Assembly: GCF_026011715.1 (NCBI RefSeq)
Contig: NZ_BRVM01000002.1
Location: forward strand, 248,001 to 312,000
Reading direction: 5' to 3'
DNA: 64,000 bases
Source: Cytobacillus sp. NCCP-133
GTDB lineage: Bacteria; Bacillota; Bacilli; Bacillales; Cytobacillaceae
Part shown: positions 41,607 to 50,708 of the stretch, in pieces
Layout of the letters: each line of letters opens with the position of its first letter
Position numbering within the stretch: the first letter of the stretch is position 1
Position numbers and translations under genes: made by a program
Notes under the pieces: model-generated
Told to the model about the DNA's origin: nothing
The model's input: only the letters and a program-made list of their open reading frames with translations
Databases searched by the model: none

Positions 41607-41972
41607 ATGAAACAAAAACTAAAAGTTGCAAAAGCAGATATGAAAGAAAATGAATTAATTCTTAGGATAGAGGATGGATCGGTTTTGAATTTGAATGCCA
41701 TGGGGCAAATATTGGCTGATTCTGACAATCTGTCATTTGTTTACATAGCGGATCATAACGATGAATATATATATATTTCTCTTCCTTATTCTGTGTGGTC
41801 TGAATTAAAAAGGGCATATGATCACAAACTTCCTGTTTATGTAGCGGATGCTAAGGGAGAACGTCTTGCATTAGAAGGTTTCCATGAGGAATTAGGAGAT
41901 TTGATTGAAAATATCAGAGGCAACAGCAATTACGGTGAGGAAATGGTTTCAAAAGTGGAGAGCATATTTTAA
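41607..41972 (+). CDS. yjbL: YjbL-like protein of unknown function
   Basis: 121-residue soluble acidic protein without recognisable motifs. Its size and place between yjbK and sasB agree with B. subtilis yjbL. A GGAGG site 7 nt before ATG supports it. Codon use looks like the neighbours. It directly follows the tandem repeat array, so its promoter either lies in the last partial unit or upstream of the array. Confidence 0.75.
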   Translation: MKQKLKVAKADMKENELILRIEDGSVLNLNAMGQILADSDNLSFVYIADHNDEYIYISLPYSVWSELKRAYDHKLPVYVADAKGERLALEGFHEELGDLIENIRGNSNYGEEMVSKVESIF

Positions 41973-42003
41973 CAAAAAAGAATAAATTATTAAACTTAAA
42001 GAA

Positions 42004-42129
42004 CTGTCTAGCTCCAGGCGCCATCGCCTCTCGAATCTAAGCCAATCCGTCCAAAAGGTTAAAAAATAACCTTTCAGCCGGCTCGTCATGTGCTTGTCGG
42101 GGGCGGCAAGGCGCATAGCGCTTTTCTTA
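42004..42129 (+). repeat. Intergenic repeat with CTAGCTC start and GCGCTTTTCT end
   Basis: Begins GTCTAGCTCCAGGCGCC and ends GGCAAGGCGCATAGCGCTTTTCT-like (42107-42128, given as positions), with an inner inverted repeat AAAGGTTA / TAACCTTT. The same start and end occur in two other copies near fabI. No coding capacity. Phrases match a repeat family I recall from several Bacillaceae genomes. Confidence 0.7.
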
Positions 42130-42189
42130 GTAAGTATTTGGCTGCTGGAAAACTGGGATGAAAAGGTGAATATATTTTGAAGGAAACGT

Positions 42190-42220
42190 GTGCCTGAAAA
42201 AGTTAGGCACTTTCAGGCAC
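42190..42220. repeat. Short palindromic repeat
   Basis: Inverted repeat GTGCCTGAAA (42190-42199) / TTTCAGGCAC (42211-42220) with an 11-nt loop. GTGCCTG...CAGGCAC hairpins are common dispersed elements in Bacillus. It lies just upstream of sasB and adds false N-terminal codons to that frame. Confidence 0.65.
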
Positions 42221-42255
42221 CGCTCTCTTTTACTTCGGATGTGGTGGTGTTGCAG

Positions 42256-42894
42256 GTGAAGCATTGGGATTTATTTTTGGCGCCTTATAAACAGGCGGTC
42301 GAAGAGTTAAAAATAAAGCTAAAAGGCATGAGAAGCCAATTTGATATGGATTCTGCCCATTCCCCGATTGAATTTGTTACAGGGCGGGTAAAGCCTATTG
42401 CAAGCATACTGGACAAAGCTAACCAAAAAGGAATCCCTCTCGATAAATTAGAATCTGAGATGCAGGATATTGCCGGTGTCAGAATGATGTGCCAATTCGT
42501 TGATGACATTAAAAAAGTTGTTGAGCTATTAAGACAAAGGAACGACTTTGAAATTATAGAAGAAAGAGATTATATCTCTCATAAAAAAGCCAGCGGTTAT
42601 CGATCTTACCATGTTGTTATTTGTTATCCAGTCCAAACAATAAAAGGGGAGAAAAAAATCCTCGCTGAGATTCAGATTAGGACTCTGGCAATGAATTTCT
42701 GGGCAACCGTTGAACATTCTCTGAACTATAAGTATAAGGGCCAGTTCCCTGAAGATATTCAAATGAGACTCCAAAGGGCAGCAGAAGCCGCCTTCAGGCT
42801 CGACGAGGAAATGTCCCTAATTCGTGGAGAAATTCAGGATGCCCAGGCGTTTTTTACAAGGAAGAAGGAAAAGCATCAAAAGGAAGAAAACTAA
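42256..42894 (+). CDS. sasB: Small alarmone synthetase SasB (YjbM)
   Basis: RelA/SpoT synthetase-only protein of 212 residues that makes (p)ppGpp from ATP and GTP/GDP, without hydrolase or TGS domains. Motifs: SPIEFVTGRVKP, IAGVRMMCQF, GYRSYHVV and EIQIRTLAMNFWA. The frame opens at GTG 42190, but codons 42190-42220 are a palindromic repeat; GTG 42256 aligns with the known N-terminus of B. subtilis YjbM (211 residues). Ribosome site is weak (GGTGGTG). Followed by nadK after 122 nt. Confidence 0.93.
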   Translation: MKHWDLFLAPYKQAVEELKIKLKGMRSQFDMDSAHSPIEFVTGRVKPIASILDKANQKGIPLDKLESEMQDIAGVRMMCQFVDDIKKVVELLRQRNDFEIIEERDYISHKKASGYRSYHVVICYPVQTIKGEKKILAEIQIRTLAMNFWATVEHSLNYKYKGQFPEDIQMRLQRAAEAAFRLDEEMSLIRGEIQDAQAFFTRKKEKHQKEEN

Positions 42895-43016
42895 TCTGGA
42901 CGACTAGTTGAAGCTTTGTTAAAAGTCTTTGTTGATTTTTTTTCGCTTGGCTGGCAGGACCGGATATCAACAAGCAATTTTAACAGTGCAATTTTCAAAA
43001 GAGGAGCTTGGATAAA

Positions 43017-43811
43017 ATGAAATTTGCCATTACCTCAAAAGGAGATTCCAAATCAAACACTCTCATGCACAAGATGAGAACCTATTTATTGGATTTCGAG
43101 CTTACATATGATGAAGAACAGCCTGATATAGTCATTTCAGTGGGCGGGGACGGAACTTTGCTATATGCCTTTCACAGATACAGCAGCCGTCTGGATAAAA
43201 CAGCATTTGTCGGGATCCATACCGGCCATTTGGGGTTTTATGCAGACTGGGTGCCAGAGGAATTAGAAAAGCTTGTGATCGCCATAGCAAAGACCCCTTA
43301 TCAAGTAATTGAATACCCGTTATTGGAAGTGATCGTTCGCTACCAGCATGGGGGGAAAGAAACCCGCTATTTGGCACTGAATGAATCAACAGTCAAGGCA
43401 GTTGAAGGTACTCTGGTAATGGATGTAGAAATTCGCGGACAGCACTTTGAAAGATTCCGCGGAGATGGCCTCTGTTTATCAACACCGTCTGGCAGTACTG
43501 CATACAACAAAGCATTGGGGGGAGCTATCCTTCATCCTTCATTGGCTGCCATTCAGCTTGCTGAAATGGCATCAATCAATAATAAAGTGTTCCGAACAGT
43601 CGGTTCTCCCCTCGTCCTGCCTGCCCATCATACCTGTATGCTGAAGCCGGTAAATGAACCTGATTTTCAGCTCACCATCGACCATCTGACTCTTCTTCAT
43701 AAGGATGTAAAGTCGATTCAATTTAGAGTGGCGGATGAAAAAATACGCTTTGCCAGATTCAGGCCATTTCCATTCTGGAAAAGGGTGCACGATTCATTTG
43801 TTGCTGATTAA
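43017..43811 (+). CDS. nadK: NAD kinase
   Basis: Phosphorylates NAD to NADP; 264 residues. ATP/NAD kinase motif GGDGT at 43-47, LNEST near residue 125 and SGSTAYN near residue 160. ATG 43017 is chosen over TTG 43008 because AGAGGAG lies 10 nt upstream and it gives the B. subtilis PpnKA start MKFA. Between sasB and yjbO as in B. subtilis. Confidence 0.96.
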   Translation: MKFAITSKGDSKSNTLMHKMRTYLLDFELTYDEEQPDIVISVGGDGTLLYAFHRYSSRLDKTAFVGIHTGHLGFYADWVPEELEKLVIAIAKTPYQVIEYPLLEVIVRYQHGGKETRYLALNESTVKAVEGTLVMDVEIRGQHFERFRGDGLCLSTPSGSTAYNKALGGAILHPSLAAIQLAEMASINNKVFRTVGSPLVLPAHHTCMLKPVNEPDFQLTIDHLTLLHKDVKSIQFRVADEKIRFARFRPFPFWKRVHDSFVAD

Positions 43812-43916
43812 TATGCGTAAATCTGCATAGAATTTTAGGGTCTTTCACCTAATCGCTCTTAAATAAAGCAAAGCTTTTAGCATGAGGTAATACTTATAGA
43901 ACAGGAGCGCAGCATC

Positions 43917-44801
43917 ATGGCGCATTTTGAATTGCAATGGGAAATTTCCACTCAGCAATCAGGAAGAATCATCAGGGAGTTTCTAAAAGAAAATAATATT
44001 TCTAAAATAGCACTAACGGATATTAAATTTGCAGGAGGCTTTATTACTGTCAATGGTGCAGAAGTCAATGTCCGCTATATCTTACAAAAAGGGGATAAGC
44101 TTAAAGTTGGTTTCCCTGAGGAAGTTCCAAGCGAGGGAATGAATGGGGAAGATTTACCCCTGGATATCCTTTACGAGGATGATTTTGTCCTTGTTGTGAA
44201 TAAAACTGCCGGCATGAGCACGATTCCTTCCAGAGAGCATCCGACAGGAAGTTTGGCTAACGGCCTGATCGGTTATTACCAGCGAATAGGCTTAATGTCT
44301 ACCACACATATAGTGACAAGGCTTGATAGGGATACTTCTGGAATTGTTCTAATTGCCAAACACAGACATGTGCATCATTTATTTTGCCTGCAGCAGCGCT
44401 CCCAGGAAATAAAGAGAGTGTATGAAGCGGTAGCAGAGGGGGAAGTTGAACAGGTTAAAGGGACCATCGAGCAGCCAATCGGAAGAAAAGCTGACAGCAT
44501 AATAGAGCGGGAAGTCAGTGAAAAAGGGCAATATGCCTGTACCCATTTTCAAGTGCTTAGCCGTAAGAATGGACATACACATTTAAAGATGAGTTTGGAG
44601 ACAGGTAGAACCCATCAAATTAGGGTTCATCTTTCCTGGGTTGGCCACCCTCTAGCAGGGGATGAACTTTATGGAGGAAACAAGGATTTAATTGCCCGCC
44701 AGGCGCTTCATTGCGGGAGTCTTTCATTTTATCATCCTTTTTTGCAAAAGAGGCTGTCATTCGAACAGCCTCTTCCAGAAGATATGCAAAGCCTTTTATA
44801 G
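43917..44801 (+). CDS. yjbO: YjbO, RluA/RluD-family pseudouridine synthase
   Basis: 294 residues: N-terminal S4-like region (SKIALTDIKFAGGFITVNG), then the pseudouridine synthase domain with the catalytic aspartate in TRLDRDTSGI (about residue 137) and the RTHQIRVHLSWVGHPLAGD motif. Target RNA is unknown; large rRNA is the family default. Two hairpins overlap the end: one at 44748-44775 inside the coding region and one at 44799-44830 covering the stop codon, either of which could end transcription. Confidence 0.93.
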   Translation: MAHFELQWEISTQQSGRIIREFLKENNISKIALTDIKFAGGFITVNGAEVNVRYILQKGDKLKVGFPEEVPSEGMNGEDLPLDILYEDDFVLVVNKTAGMSTIPSREHPTGSLANGLIGYYQRIGLMSTTHIVTRLDRDTSGIVLIAKHRHVHHLFCLQQRSQEIKRVYEAVAEGEVEQVKGTIEQPIGRKADSIIEREVSEKGQYACTHFQVLSRKNGHTHLKMSLETGRTHQIRVHLSWVGHPLAGDELYGGNKDLIARQALHCGSLSFYHPFLQKRLSFEQPLPEDMQSLL

Positions 44802-44836
44802 ACAAAAGCTGGATTCTTGGCTTTTGTCTATTTATT
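44799..44836 (+). terminator. Terminator at the end of yjbO
   Basis: Eleven-bp stem TAGACAAAAGC / GCTTTTGTCTA starting at the stop codon, followed by TTTATTTTA. Confidence 0.75.
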
Positions 44837-44979
44837 TTATGGGGGTCATCTTGTGTGTTTTTTCGGGTGATCTGCAGCCTTGTTAACATCTGAATACTGG
44901 TGAAATTTGATTCGCTCCTTTCGAGGGACATTGAATGCTTCATTGAATACTGAGTTATTAAGATTTTATACCTTCCATT

Positions 44980-45714
44980 CTATAAGTTCCGGAACTTATC
45001 TTCTAAATAAGGCATGCTTGATGGAACCGATAGAAATTCCATTTCAGGATATCGGAGGGCAGTTAATTTATTGCCAAACACTGCTCCAGTATCGATGTTA
45101 TAGGTGTTATGCACCTTCCGGACTTCCTTCACCGGGGTATGGCCATATACAATGGCAGCTGTGCCATTGTATTGTTGCGCCCAATCACGCCTGACTGGTG
45201 TGCCATCAGAATTCTTTTCGCCGGTTATATCTCCATAAAGGACAAAGGTTTTGACTTTGGAAGAGTGCTTCCCTATATAATCCTCTCTTATTCCCGCATG
45301 CGCAATAATAAGTCTTTTATTATCAAGAACATGATATAAAGGAGCTTTCTCATACAGTTCCTTAAATTTTCTCCTGATTTCCGTTTTTTTCTTTATATCT
45401 AGTTGATCATATTCAGCAAGCGTTGTCTCCAATCCATGTGTAATTTGAACCTTGTTTCCTAAAAAATAGCGGTATAGTTTATTGCAATGATTGCCGGGAA
45501 CATAGAAAGCCATATCGTTTGCTGCAAGTTTATAAACCAGGTCAATGACTGCAAGTGATTTAGGTCCACGGTCTGTTAGATCACCTACAAAGGCCAGCTT
45601 TCTTCTATGAGGATGGATCGGGAATCCGCTGTCCCATTTATAATTCATTTCTAGCGTGAGATCTTTAAATTCGTCAAAACAGCCGTGGATATCACCAATA
45701 ATATCAACTTTCAT
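44980..45714 (-). CDS. prpE: Bis(5'-nucleosyl)-tetraphosphatase PrpE
   Basis: 244-residue metallophosphoesterase: GDIHGCFDE at 7-15, GDLTDRGP near residue 45 and GNHCNK near residue 75 form the dimetal site. B. subtilis PrpE hydrolyses Ap4A asymmetrically and affects spore germination. Located after yjbO but on the opposite strand; AGGAG site before ATG. Confidence 0.94.
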   Translation of the reverse strand: MKVDIIGDIHGCFDEFKDLTLEMNYKWDSGFPIHPHRRKLAFVGDLTDRGPKSLAVIDLVYKLAANDMAFYVPGNHCNKLYRYFLGNKVQITHGLETTLAEYDQLDIKKKTEIRRKFKELYEKAPLYHVLDNKRLIIAHAGIREDYIGKHSSKVKTFVLYGDITGEKNSDGTPVRRDWAQQYNGTAAIVYGHTPVKEVRKVHNTYNIDTGAVFGNKLTALRYPEMEFLSVPSSMPYLEDKFRNL

Positions 45715-45717
45715 ATT

Positions 45718-46160
45718 TGAAACTCCTTTGCATTATCTATTGTTATGATATCAATATTCAGTTCACTTATCCGATTTTTCGGCTTTTTAGATTGAAGCAG
45801 TGCTCAATGTTTTTAAATGTACAGATTGGGAAAATTAAGGTTACCGGACAGGCAATCGATTCATATTTTCTCCTGAAGGATGTTCATAGACGACAAAAAT
45901 ACAAAGATTTGCTAGTATAGTGAAGTACGTTTTCAATATACGGCACTTAAACGTCCTACTAAAAATAATAACATCAGCAGGTATAGGAACAAGTTAGATT
46001 GCAAATATATTTCTTCCGAGATATTTTGCTTCAGATTAATGTGATGTATAACTTTTGATGGACTTTTGTCAGCTATAGAAATATTTAAGCGGCTGCCCAA
46101 TTTTGAAAGCTTGCATTTTAGCGGTTTCCTGCATTACCGCGTTCGAAAGGAGGTAACGAT
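45718..46160. other. Intergenic region between prpE and mgtE
   Basis: About 440 bp between divergent genes. No supported gene. I looked for an M-box magnesium riboswitch ahead of mgtE and did not find its conserved segments. The mgtE ribosome site AAAGGAGG is at 46147-46154. Confidence 0.5.
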
Positions 46161-47540
46161 ATGGCAGAACTAACAGAAGAAAGATCAGACTCACACATCA
46201 ACCAAGATCTTTTAATCCAATCTTTACAAAATGATGAAATTGACATTTTCAGGAATGAATTTCTTGATTTGCATCCTTATGATCAAGCTTCATTTTTTAA
46301 AGATCTGGATGAAGATTTAAGGACAAAAATCTATCTTTATCTTTCTCCGGAAGAAATGGCTTCGCTTTTTGAAAATCTTGAGATCGATGAAGATGAATAT
46401 AAAGATGTTCTTGCTGAAATGAACCCTAATTACGCAGCGGATATGCTTTCACAAATGTATGTCGATGATGCAGTGGATGTTCTTAACGAACTAGATAAAG
46501 ATCAGGTTGTCAGCTATCTGACAATCATGGATGATGAATCGGCCAAGGAAATTAAGGATTTGCTGCATTATGAGGAGTATACTGCAGGAAGTATCATGAC
46601 AACTGAATTTGTGTCTCTTTCAGCCAATCAGACAGTCCGTTCCGCCATGTATATCTTAAAAAATGAAGCGCCAAGAGCGGAAACCATCTATTATGTATAT
46701 GTTGTAGATGAGGAGAAGAAGCTCATTGGGGTCATTTCTTTAAGAGATTTGATTGTTAGCGATGATGATACGATGATTTCGGAAATTACAAATGACAGAG
46801 TTGTTTCTGTTTCGGTAGGAGAGGACCAGGAAGAGGTAGCGAGAAAGATTAAAGATTATAATTTCCTTGCTGTTCCTGTTGTTGACTTTCAAAATCATCT
46901 TCTCGGAATTATTACAGTCGATGACGTCATGGATGTTATGGATGAGGAAGCGTCTGATGACTATTCGAAACTTGCTGCCGTTTCGGATATGGATAATATC
47001 GACAGAAACCCTGTGTCGGCTGCACGCAAAAGGCTTCCTTGGCTTATCATATTGCTATTTTTGGGCATGTTAACAGCAAGCTTAATCGGCAGATTTGAAG
47101 CCACTTTGGATCAGGTTGCAATTCTGGCTGTTTTCATCCCGCTTATTGCAGGGATGGCTGGAAATACTGGCACACAGGCACTTGCTGTAGCTGTTCGCGG
47201 AATAGCTACAGGCGATTTGGAGAAAGAAAATAAAACGAAACTGGTAATTAGAGAAGCAGGTACTGGTTTAATAACCGGTGGTACTTGCGGTCTACTTGTC
47301 ACATTGGTTGTTTATCTCTGGAAAGGCAATTTTTTTCTCGGCGTTTTAGTCGGTGTTTCCATCTTGTTTACATTAATTGTTGCTACCTTAGCCGGTGCAC
47401 TTATACCTTTATTTATGCACAGGATGAAAATCGATCCAGCGGTCGCTTCAGGTCCGTTTATTACAACAATTAATGATATTATCAGTATTCTAATTTACTT
47501 TGGAATGGCTACTTTATTTATGCGTTATTTGTCAGGTTAA
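46161..47540 (+). CDS. mgtE: Magnesium transporter MgtE
   Basis: 459 residues: acidic N domain (about 20-130), two CBS domains (about 140-270, including TAGSIMTTEFVSL), a plug helix, and five membrane helices (about 290-458) with the conserved AGNTGTQALAVAVRG pore segment. Mg2+ channel gated by cytoplasmic Mg2+. Starts with AAAGGAGG. It is followed after 13 nt by yjbQ, which suggests one operon. B. subtilis has mgtE elsewhere with an M-box; here none is seen. Confidence 0.96.
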   Translation: MAELTEERSDSHINQDLLIQSLQNDEIDIFRNEFLDLHPYDQASFFKDLDEDLRTKIYLYLSPEEMASLFENLEIDEDEYKDVLAEMNPNYAADMLSQMYVDDAVDVLNELDKDQVVSYLTIMDDESAKEIKDLLHYEEYTAGSIMTTEFVSLSANQTVRSAMYILKNEAPRAETIYYVYVVDEEKKLIGVISLRDLIVSDDDTMISEITNDRVVSVSVGEDQEEVARKIKDYNFLAVPVVDFQNHLLGIITVDDVMDVMDEEASDDYSKLAAVSDMDNIDRNPVSAARKRLPWLIILLFLGMLTASLIGRFEATLDQVAILAVFIPLIAGMAGNTGTQALAVAVRGIATGDLEKENKTKLVIREAGTGLITGGTCGLLVTLVVYLWKGNFFLGVLVGVSILFTLIVATLAGALIPLFMHRMKIDPAVASGPFITTINDIISILIYFGMATLFMRYLSG

Positions 47541-47553
47541 GGGGGCAAAAATT

Positions 47554-49413
47554 ATGGAACATGGAGCATCGGTTACATCACTTGTAATTGTCATTTTGGC
47601 TGCTTTTATTACGCCCATACTGCTTCATCGATTGAGGGTTAATTTTATTCCTGTAGTTGTAGCTGAAATTCTGGTTGGACTTGTGATCGGGAAGAGCGGG
47701 TTTGATATTGTACATGAAGACATGTGGCTTGAAACACTTTCAACACTGGGCTTTATATTTCTTATGTTTTTAAGTGGATTAGAAATTGACTTTAAAGCCT
47801 TTTCATCAAGCAGGAAGAGTGAAAAATTGCCAAATGGTAAGTTGGAGCCCAATTCGTTTATGGTTTCATCTATTGTATTTATTGGGATTTTTCTCGTATC
47901 TCTTGGTCTTTCTTATTTATTTGTCTGGGCAGGCTTTATCGATAATGCCTTTTTAATGACCTTAATTATCTCAACCATATCACTTGGGGTTGTCGTACCT
48001 ACGCTAAAAGAAGCCCATTTGATGAAAACGGGCATTGGCCAAATTATCTTATTGATTGCAGTAATTGCAGACCTTGTTACAATGATCTTGCTTGCAGTTT
48101 TTGTATCAATAAATGACGGTGGTGAAGGAAATACTTGGCTCCTTCTTGTTTTATTTGCAGTGGGTATCTTACTGTATTTTATTGGAAGAAGCTTTAAAAA
48201 CCTAAAATTCCTGGAGGCAATGTCTACGGGCACAGTTCAAATTGGCACAAGAGCTGTGTTTGCACTGATTATTTTCCTCGTAGCACTATCAGAAACTGTA
48301 GGAGCTGAAAATATTCTAGGTGCTTTCCTTGCGGGAGTTCTTGTTTCACTTCTGGCACCAAATCAGGAAATGGTCCATAAGCTGGACTCTTTTGGATATG
48401 GTTTCTTGATTCCGATTTTCTTTGTGATGGTTGGGGTGGACTTGAATATATGGTCATTGTTCGGAGATCCGAAAATGCTTATGCTAATACCGCTGCTGCT
48501 GTTTGCACTTCTGCTTTCGAAACTCCTGCCAATTTATTTTTTAAAAAGATGGTATGATATGAAAACAGTTATTGCTTCCGGATTTCTATTAACATCAACT
48601 TTATCTCTTGTAATTGCTGCTGCAACTATTGGGGAACGGATGGGCGTAATCACAGCAGAAATGAGCGGAACACTGATTCTTGTTGCTGTTATTACAAGTG
48701 TCTTTACACCAGTGGTTTTTAAAAAGCTATTCCCTCAAGAAGTGGCAGAGGAGAAAAAACTGAAGGTTTCCTTTATTGGTGCCAATCAAATGACAATGCC
48801 AATCTATAGTGAGCTTAAGTCCACTTTGTACGACCCTGTTTTATATCATAAAAAACAGGAAAAAGCTGATAAACAAATTGCTGACTCTTTATTTGAAATA
48901 ATTGAAATAGAAGATTTTGAACTGGGAGCACTCGAAAAAACTGAAGCGTTTAATTCGGATATCGTTGTTATATCTACTGGTGATGAAGAAACGAATGCGA
49001 CATTATCAATTGGCTTTAAAGAAAAAGGGGTTGAACGGGTTATTTGCCGGATGGAAAGTCCAGATTTGGAAGAAAGCCTTCGAGAGCACGGAATTGAAGT
49101 CTTTTCAACTATTCTTTCTTCCAAAACTTTACTTCGGGCACTAATCGAATCACCGAGTGTCGTTAATATTTTACTTGATAAGGAAACAGCCTTATACGAA
49201 ATCCGACTTTTAAATGAGCAATTTGAAGGAATGATCATAAGGCGGTTCCCGTTTACAGGGGATGTCATATTTGTCCGGATTCTTAGAGGCAAGGACTCCA
49301 TTGTACCTCACGGGGATACAGAACTGCATATGAATGACCGATTGATTGTCACTGGCTCCAAGGAATATGTTGATGAACTCAAACGAGAACTTGAATTCTG
49401 TGAATGGTGTTAA
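47554..49413 (+). CDS. yjbQ: YjbQ, CPA2-family cation/proton antiporter with RCK domain
   Basis: 619 residues: about 12 membrane helices of the Na+/H+ exchanger (CPA2, KefB-like) fold, then a cytoplasmic TrkA-N-like domain (KVSFIGANQMTMPIYSELK near residue 406) and TrkA-C at the end (GDTELHMNDRLIVTGSKEY). Transports Na+ or K+ against H+; ion not determinable. The frame starts at 47500, but ATG 47554 with AAGGGGG upstream gives the family start. Downstream of mgtE with 13 nt. Confidence 0.92.
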   Translation: MEHGASVTSLVIVILAAFITPILLHRLRVNFIPVVVAEILVGLVIGKSGFDIVHEDMWLETLSTLGFIFLMFLSGLEIDFKAFSSSRKSEKLPNGKLEPNSFMVSSIVFIGIFLVSLGLSYLFVWAGFIDNAFLMTLIISTISLGVVVPTLKEAHLMKTGIGQIILLIAVIADLVTMILLAVFVSINDGGEGNTWLLLVLFAVGILLYFIGRSFKNLKFLEAMSTGTVQIGTRAVFALIIFLVALSETVGAENILGAFLAGVLVSLLAPNQEMVHKLDSFGYGFLIPIFFVMVGVDLNIWSLFGDPKMLMLIPLLLFALLLSKLLPIYFLKRWYDMKTVIASGFLLTSTLSLVIAAATIGERMGVITAEMSGTLILVAVITSVFTPVVFKKLFPQEVAEEKKLKVSFIGANQMTMPIYSELKSTLYDPVLYHKKQEKADKQIADSLFEIIEIEDFELGALEKTEAFNSDIVVISTGDEETNATLSIGFKEKGVERVICRMESPDLEESLREHGIEVFSTILSSKTLLRALIESPSVVNILLDKETALYEIRLLNEQFEGMIIRRFPFTGDVIFVRILRGKDSIVPHGDTELHMNDRLIVTGSKEYVDELKRELEFCEWC

Positions 49414-49447
49414 AAGATGCTGTTTTGTGCAATAAGTAAATAAATCT

Positions 49448-49478
49448 AAATCCTGCTTGATAAAAGCAGGATTTTTTT
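49448..49478 (+). terminator. Terminator after yjbQ
   Basis: Stem AAATCCTGCTT / AGCAGGATTT with a short loop and seven Ts. Confidence 0.9.
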
Positions 49479-49495
49479 GCAAAACTAAAAAAGAC

Positions 49496-49616
49496 TATCT
49501 AGCTCACAAGGAACGTTCGAGAGCTTCATCAACGCACGACCATAAGCGGCAGCTTTTGGAAGGACGAGGCGTTCTTAGTCTGCGTTCCTTCGTTGGCAAG
49601 GTACTTGCGCTTTTCT
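49496..49616 (+). repeat. Intergenic repeat, copy upstream of fabI
   Basis: Begins TATCTAGCTCACAAGGAACG and ends GGCAAGGTACTTGCGCTTTT. The copy at 51263-51385 matches it in reverse orientation with shared segments GCTTCATCA, GCAGCTTTT, GGCGTTCTT and TTCCTTCG. No coding capacity. Confidence 0.85.
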
Positions 49617-49668
49617 CATATTTTCAACAGGGCTATAGGCTTTTCTTTTTATAAAATTTAATGTACAA

Positions 49669-49685
49669 TTAGCACTAGGTACTAA
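49669..49685 (+). promoter_or_regulatory. FapR-like operator upstream of fabI
   Basis: TTAGCACTAGGTACTAA, a near-perfect 17-bp inverted repeat matching the FapR box (TTAGTAC half-site and GTACTAA). It overlaps the last base of a possible -10 (TACAAT, 49664-49669), giving the same layout as fabH. Confidence 0.85.
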
Positions 49686-49719
49686 TAACTTGTTATAAAA
49701 ATATCAGGAGGCCTATAAA

Positions 49720-50490
49720 ATGACTCTTTCTTTAAAAGGAAAAACATTCGTCGTAATGGGAGTTGCGAATAAAAGAAGTATTGCCTGGGGGATTGCTAAA
49801 TCTCTTCACGATGCTGGTGCAAGCTTAATTTTTACATACGCGGGTGAAAGACTAGAAAAAAGTGTGCGAGAATTAGCAGAATCGCTTGAAGATGCCAATT
49901 CACTTGTACTGCCATGTGATGTGACAAACGATGAAGATATCAGTAAATGCTTCAGTACAATTAAGGAAGAAGCAGAGATCATCCACGGGATTGCCCATTG
50001 CATTGCCTTCGCAAATAAAGAGGAACTTCAAGGTGAATATATGAACACAACAAGGGACGGATTCCTTCTTGCACACAATATCAGTTCCTATTCTTTGACC
50101 GCTATTGCAAAGGAAGCGAAAGGCCTTATGAAAGATGGCGGAAGCATTGTCACACTCACTTACCTTGGCGGGGAAAAGGTTGTCAAAAATTACAACGTAA
50201 TGGGAGTGGCTAAAGCTTCTCTTGATGCGAGTGTTAAATACCTGGCAAACGACCTTGGGAAAGACGGCATACGTGTGAATTCCATTTCAGCGGGACCGAT
50301 TAGGACTCTTTCTGCTAAAGGGATCAGCGAATTTAATACGATCTTAAAAGAAATTGAAGAACGAGCTCCGCTACGGAAAACGACAACGACTGAAGAAGTT
50401 GGAGATACTGCTTTATTCTTATTCAGCAGCCTGTCACGCGGCATTACCGGAGAAAACATCCATGTGGATTCCGGTTATCACATTCTTTAA
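49720..50490 (+). CDS. fabI: Enoyl-ACP reductase (NADH) FabI
   Basis: 256-residue short-chain-dehydrogenase-like enzyme that completes each fatty acid elongation cycle; triclosan target. Features: FVVMGVANKRSIAWG cofactor loop, and the FabI-type catalytic Tyr-x6-Lys in YNVMGVAK (about 156-163). Ends HVDSGYHIL. AGGAGG site 8 nt before ATG. Controlled by its own FapR-like box. In B. subtilis a thiamine block lies between yjbQ and fabI; here it is absent. Confidence 0.97.
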   Translation: MTLSLKGKTFVVMGVANKRSIAWGIAKSLHDAGASLIFTYAGERLEKSVRELAESLEDANSLVLPCDVTNDEDISKCFSTIKEEAEIIHGIAHCIAFANKEELQGEYMNTTRDGFLLAHNISSYSLTAIAKEAKGLMKDGGSIVTLTYLGGEKVVKNYNVMGVAKASLDASVKYLANDLGKDGIRVNSISAGPIRTLSAKGISEFNTILKEIEERAPLRKTTTTEEVGDTALFLFSSLSRGITGENIHVDSGYHIL

Positions 50491-50601
50491 TAGAGGCTGT
50501 TAGTGCTAAGTTTGTCTTTATTAGAAGGTATCTAAGTTTAAACACAGCAAAATTTTCTAAACTAAAAGAGCGTTCGATGAGAAATGAGCCAAAATGAAAA
50601 T

Positions 50602-50638
50602 CCCTACTCAAATTTGAGTGGGCTTTTTGTTGTTTCTG
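50602..50638 (+). terminator. Terminator after fabI
   Basis: Palindromic stem CCTACTCAAA / TTTGAGTGGG followed by CTTTTTG. Confidence 0.7.
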
Positions 50639-50708
50639 CAGAAACGAAAGCCTATATTCTGCATACATATAATACGACGAAACATTATGATTGCGGAGGT
50701 GGGCAAGA

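Noticed and set aside
44748-44775. Terminator inside the yjbO coding region
   Set aside because: The hairpin is strong but lies before the stop codon without a T run; I keep only the one at the stop codon as the likely terminator.
45717-45920. 67-residue frame starting at the prpE promoter side
   Set aside because: No ribosome site, unusual composition and no recognisable family.
45900-46160. M-box magnesium riboswitch ahead of mgtE
   Set aside because: I looked for the conserved M-box segments by eye and found none; a covariance search would settle it.
50666-50674. Sigma-K -10 element before cotO
   Set aside because: CATATAATA fits CATANNNTA, but no -35 at proper spacing; recorded only in the cotO entry.
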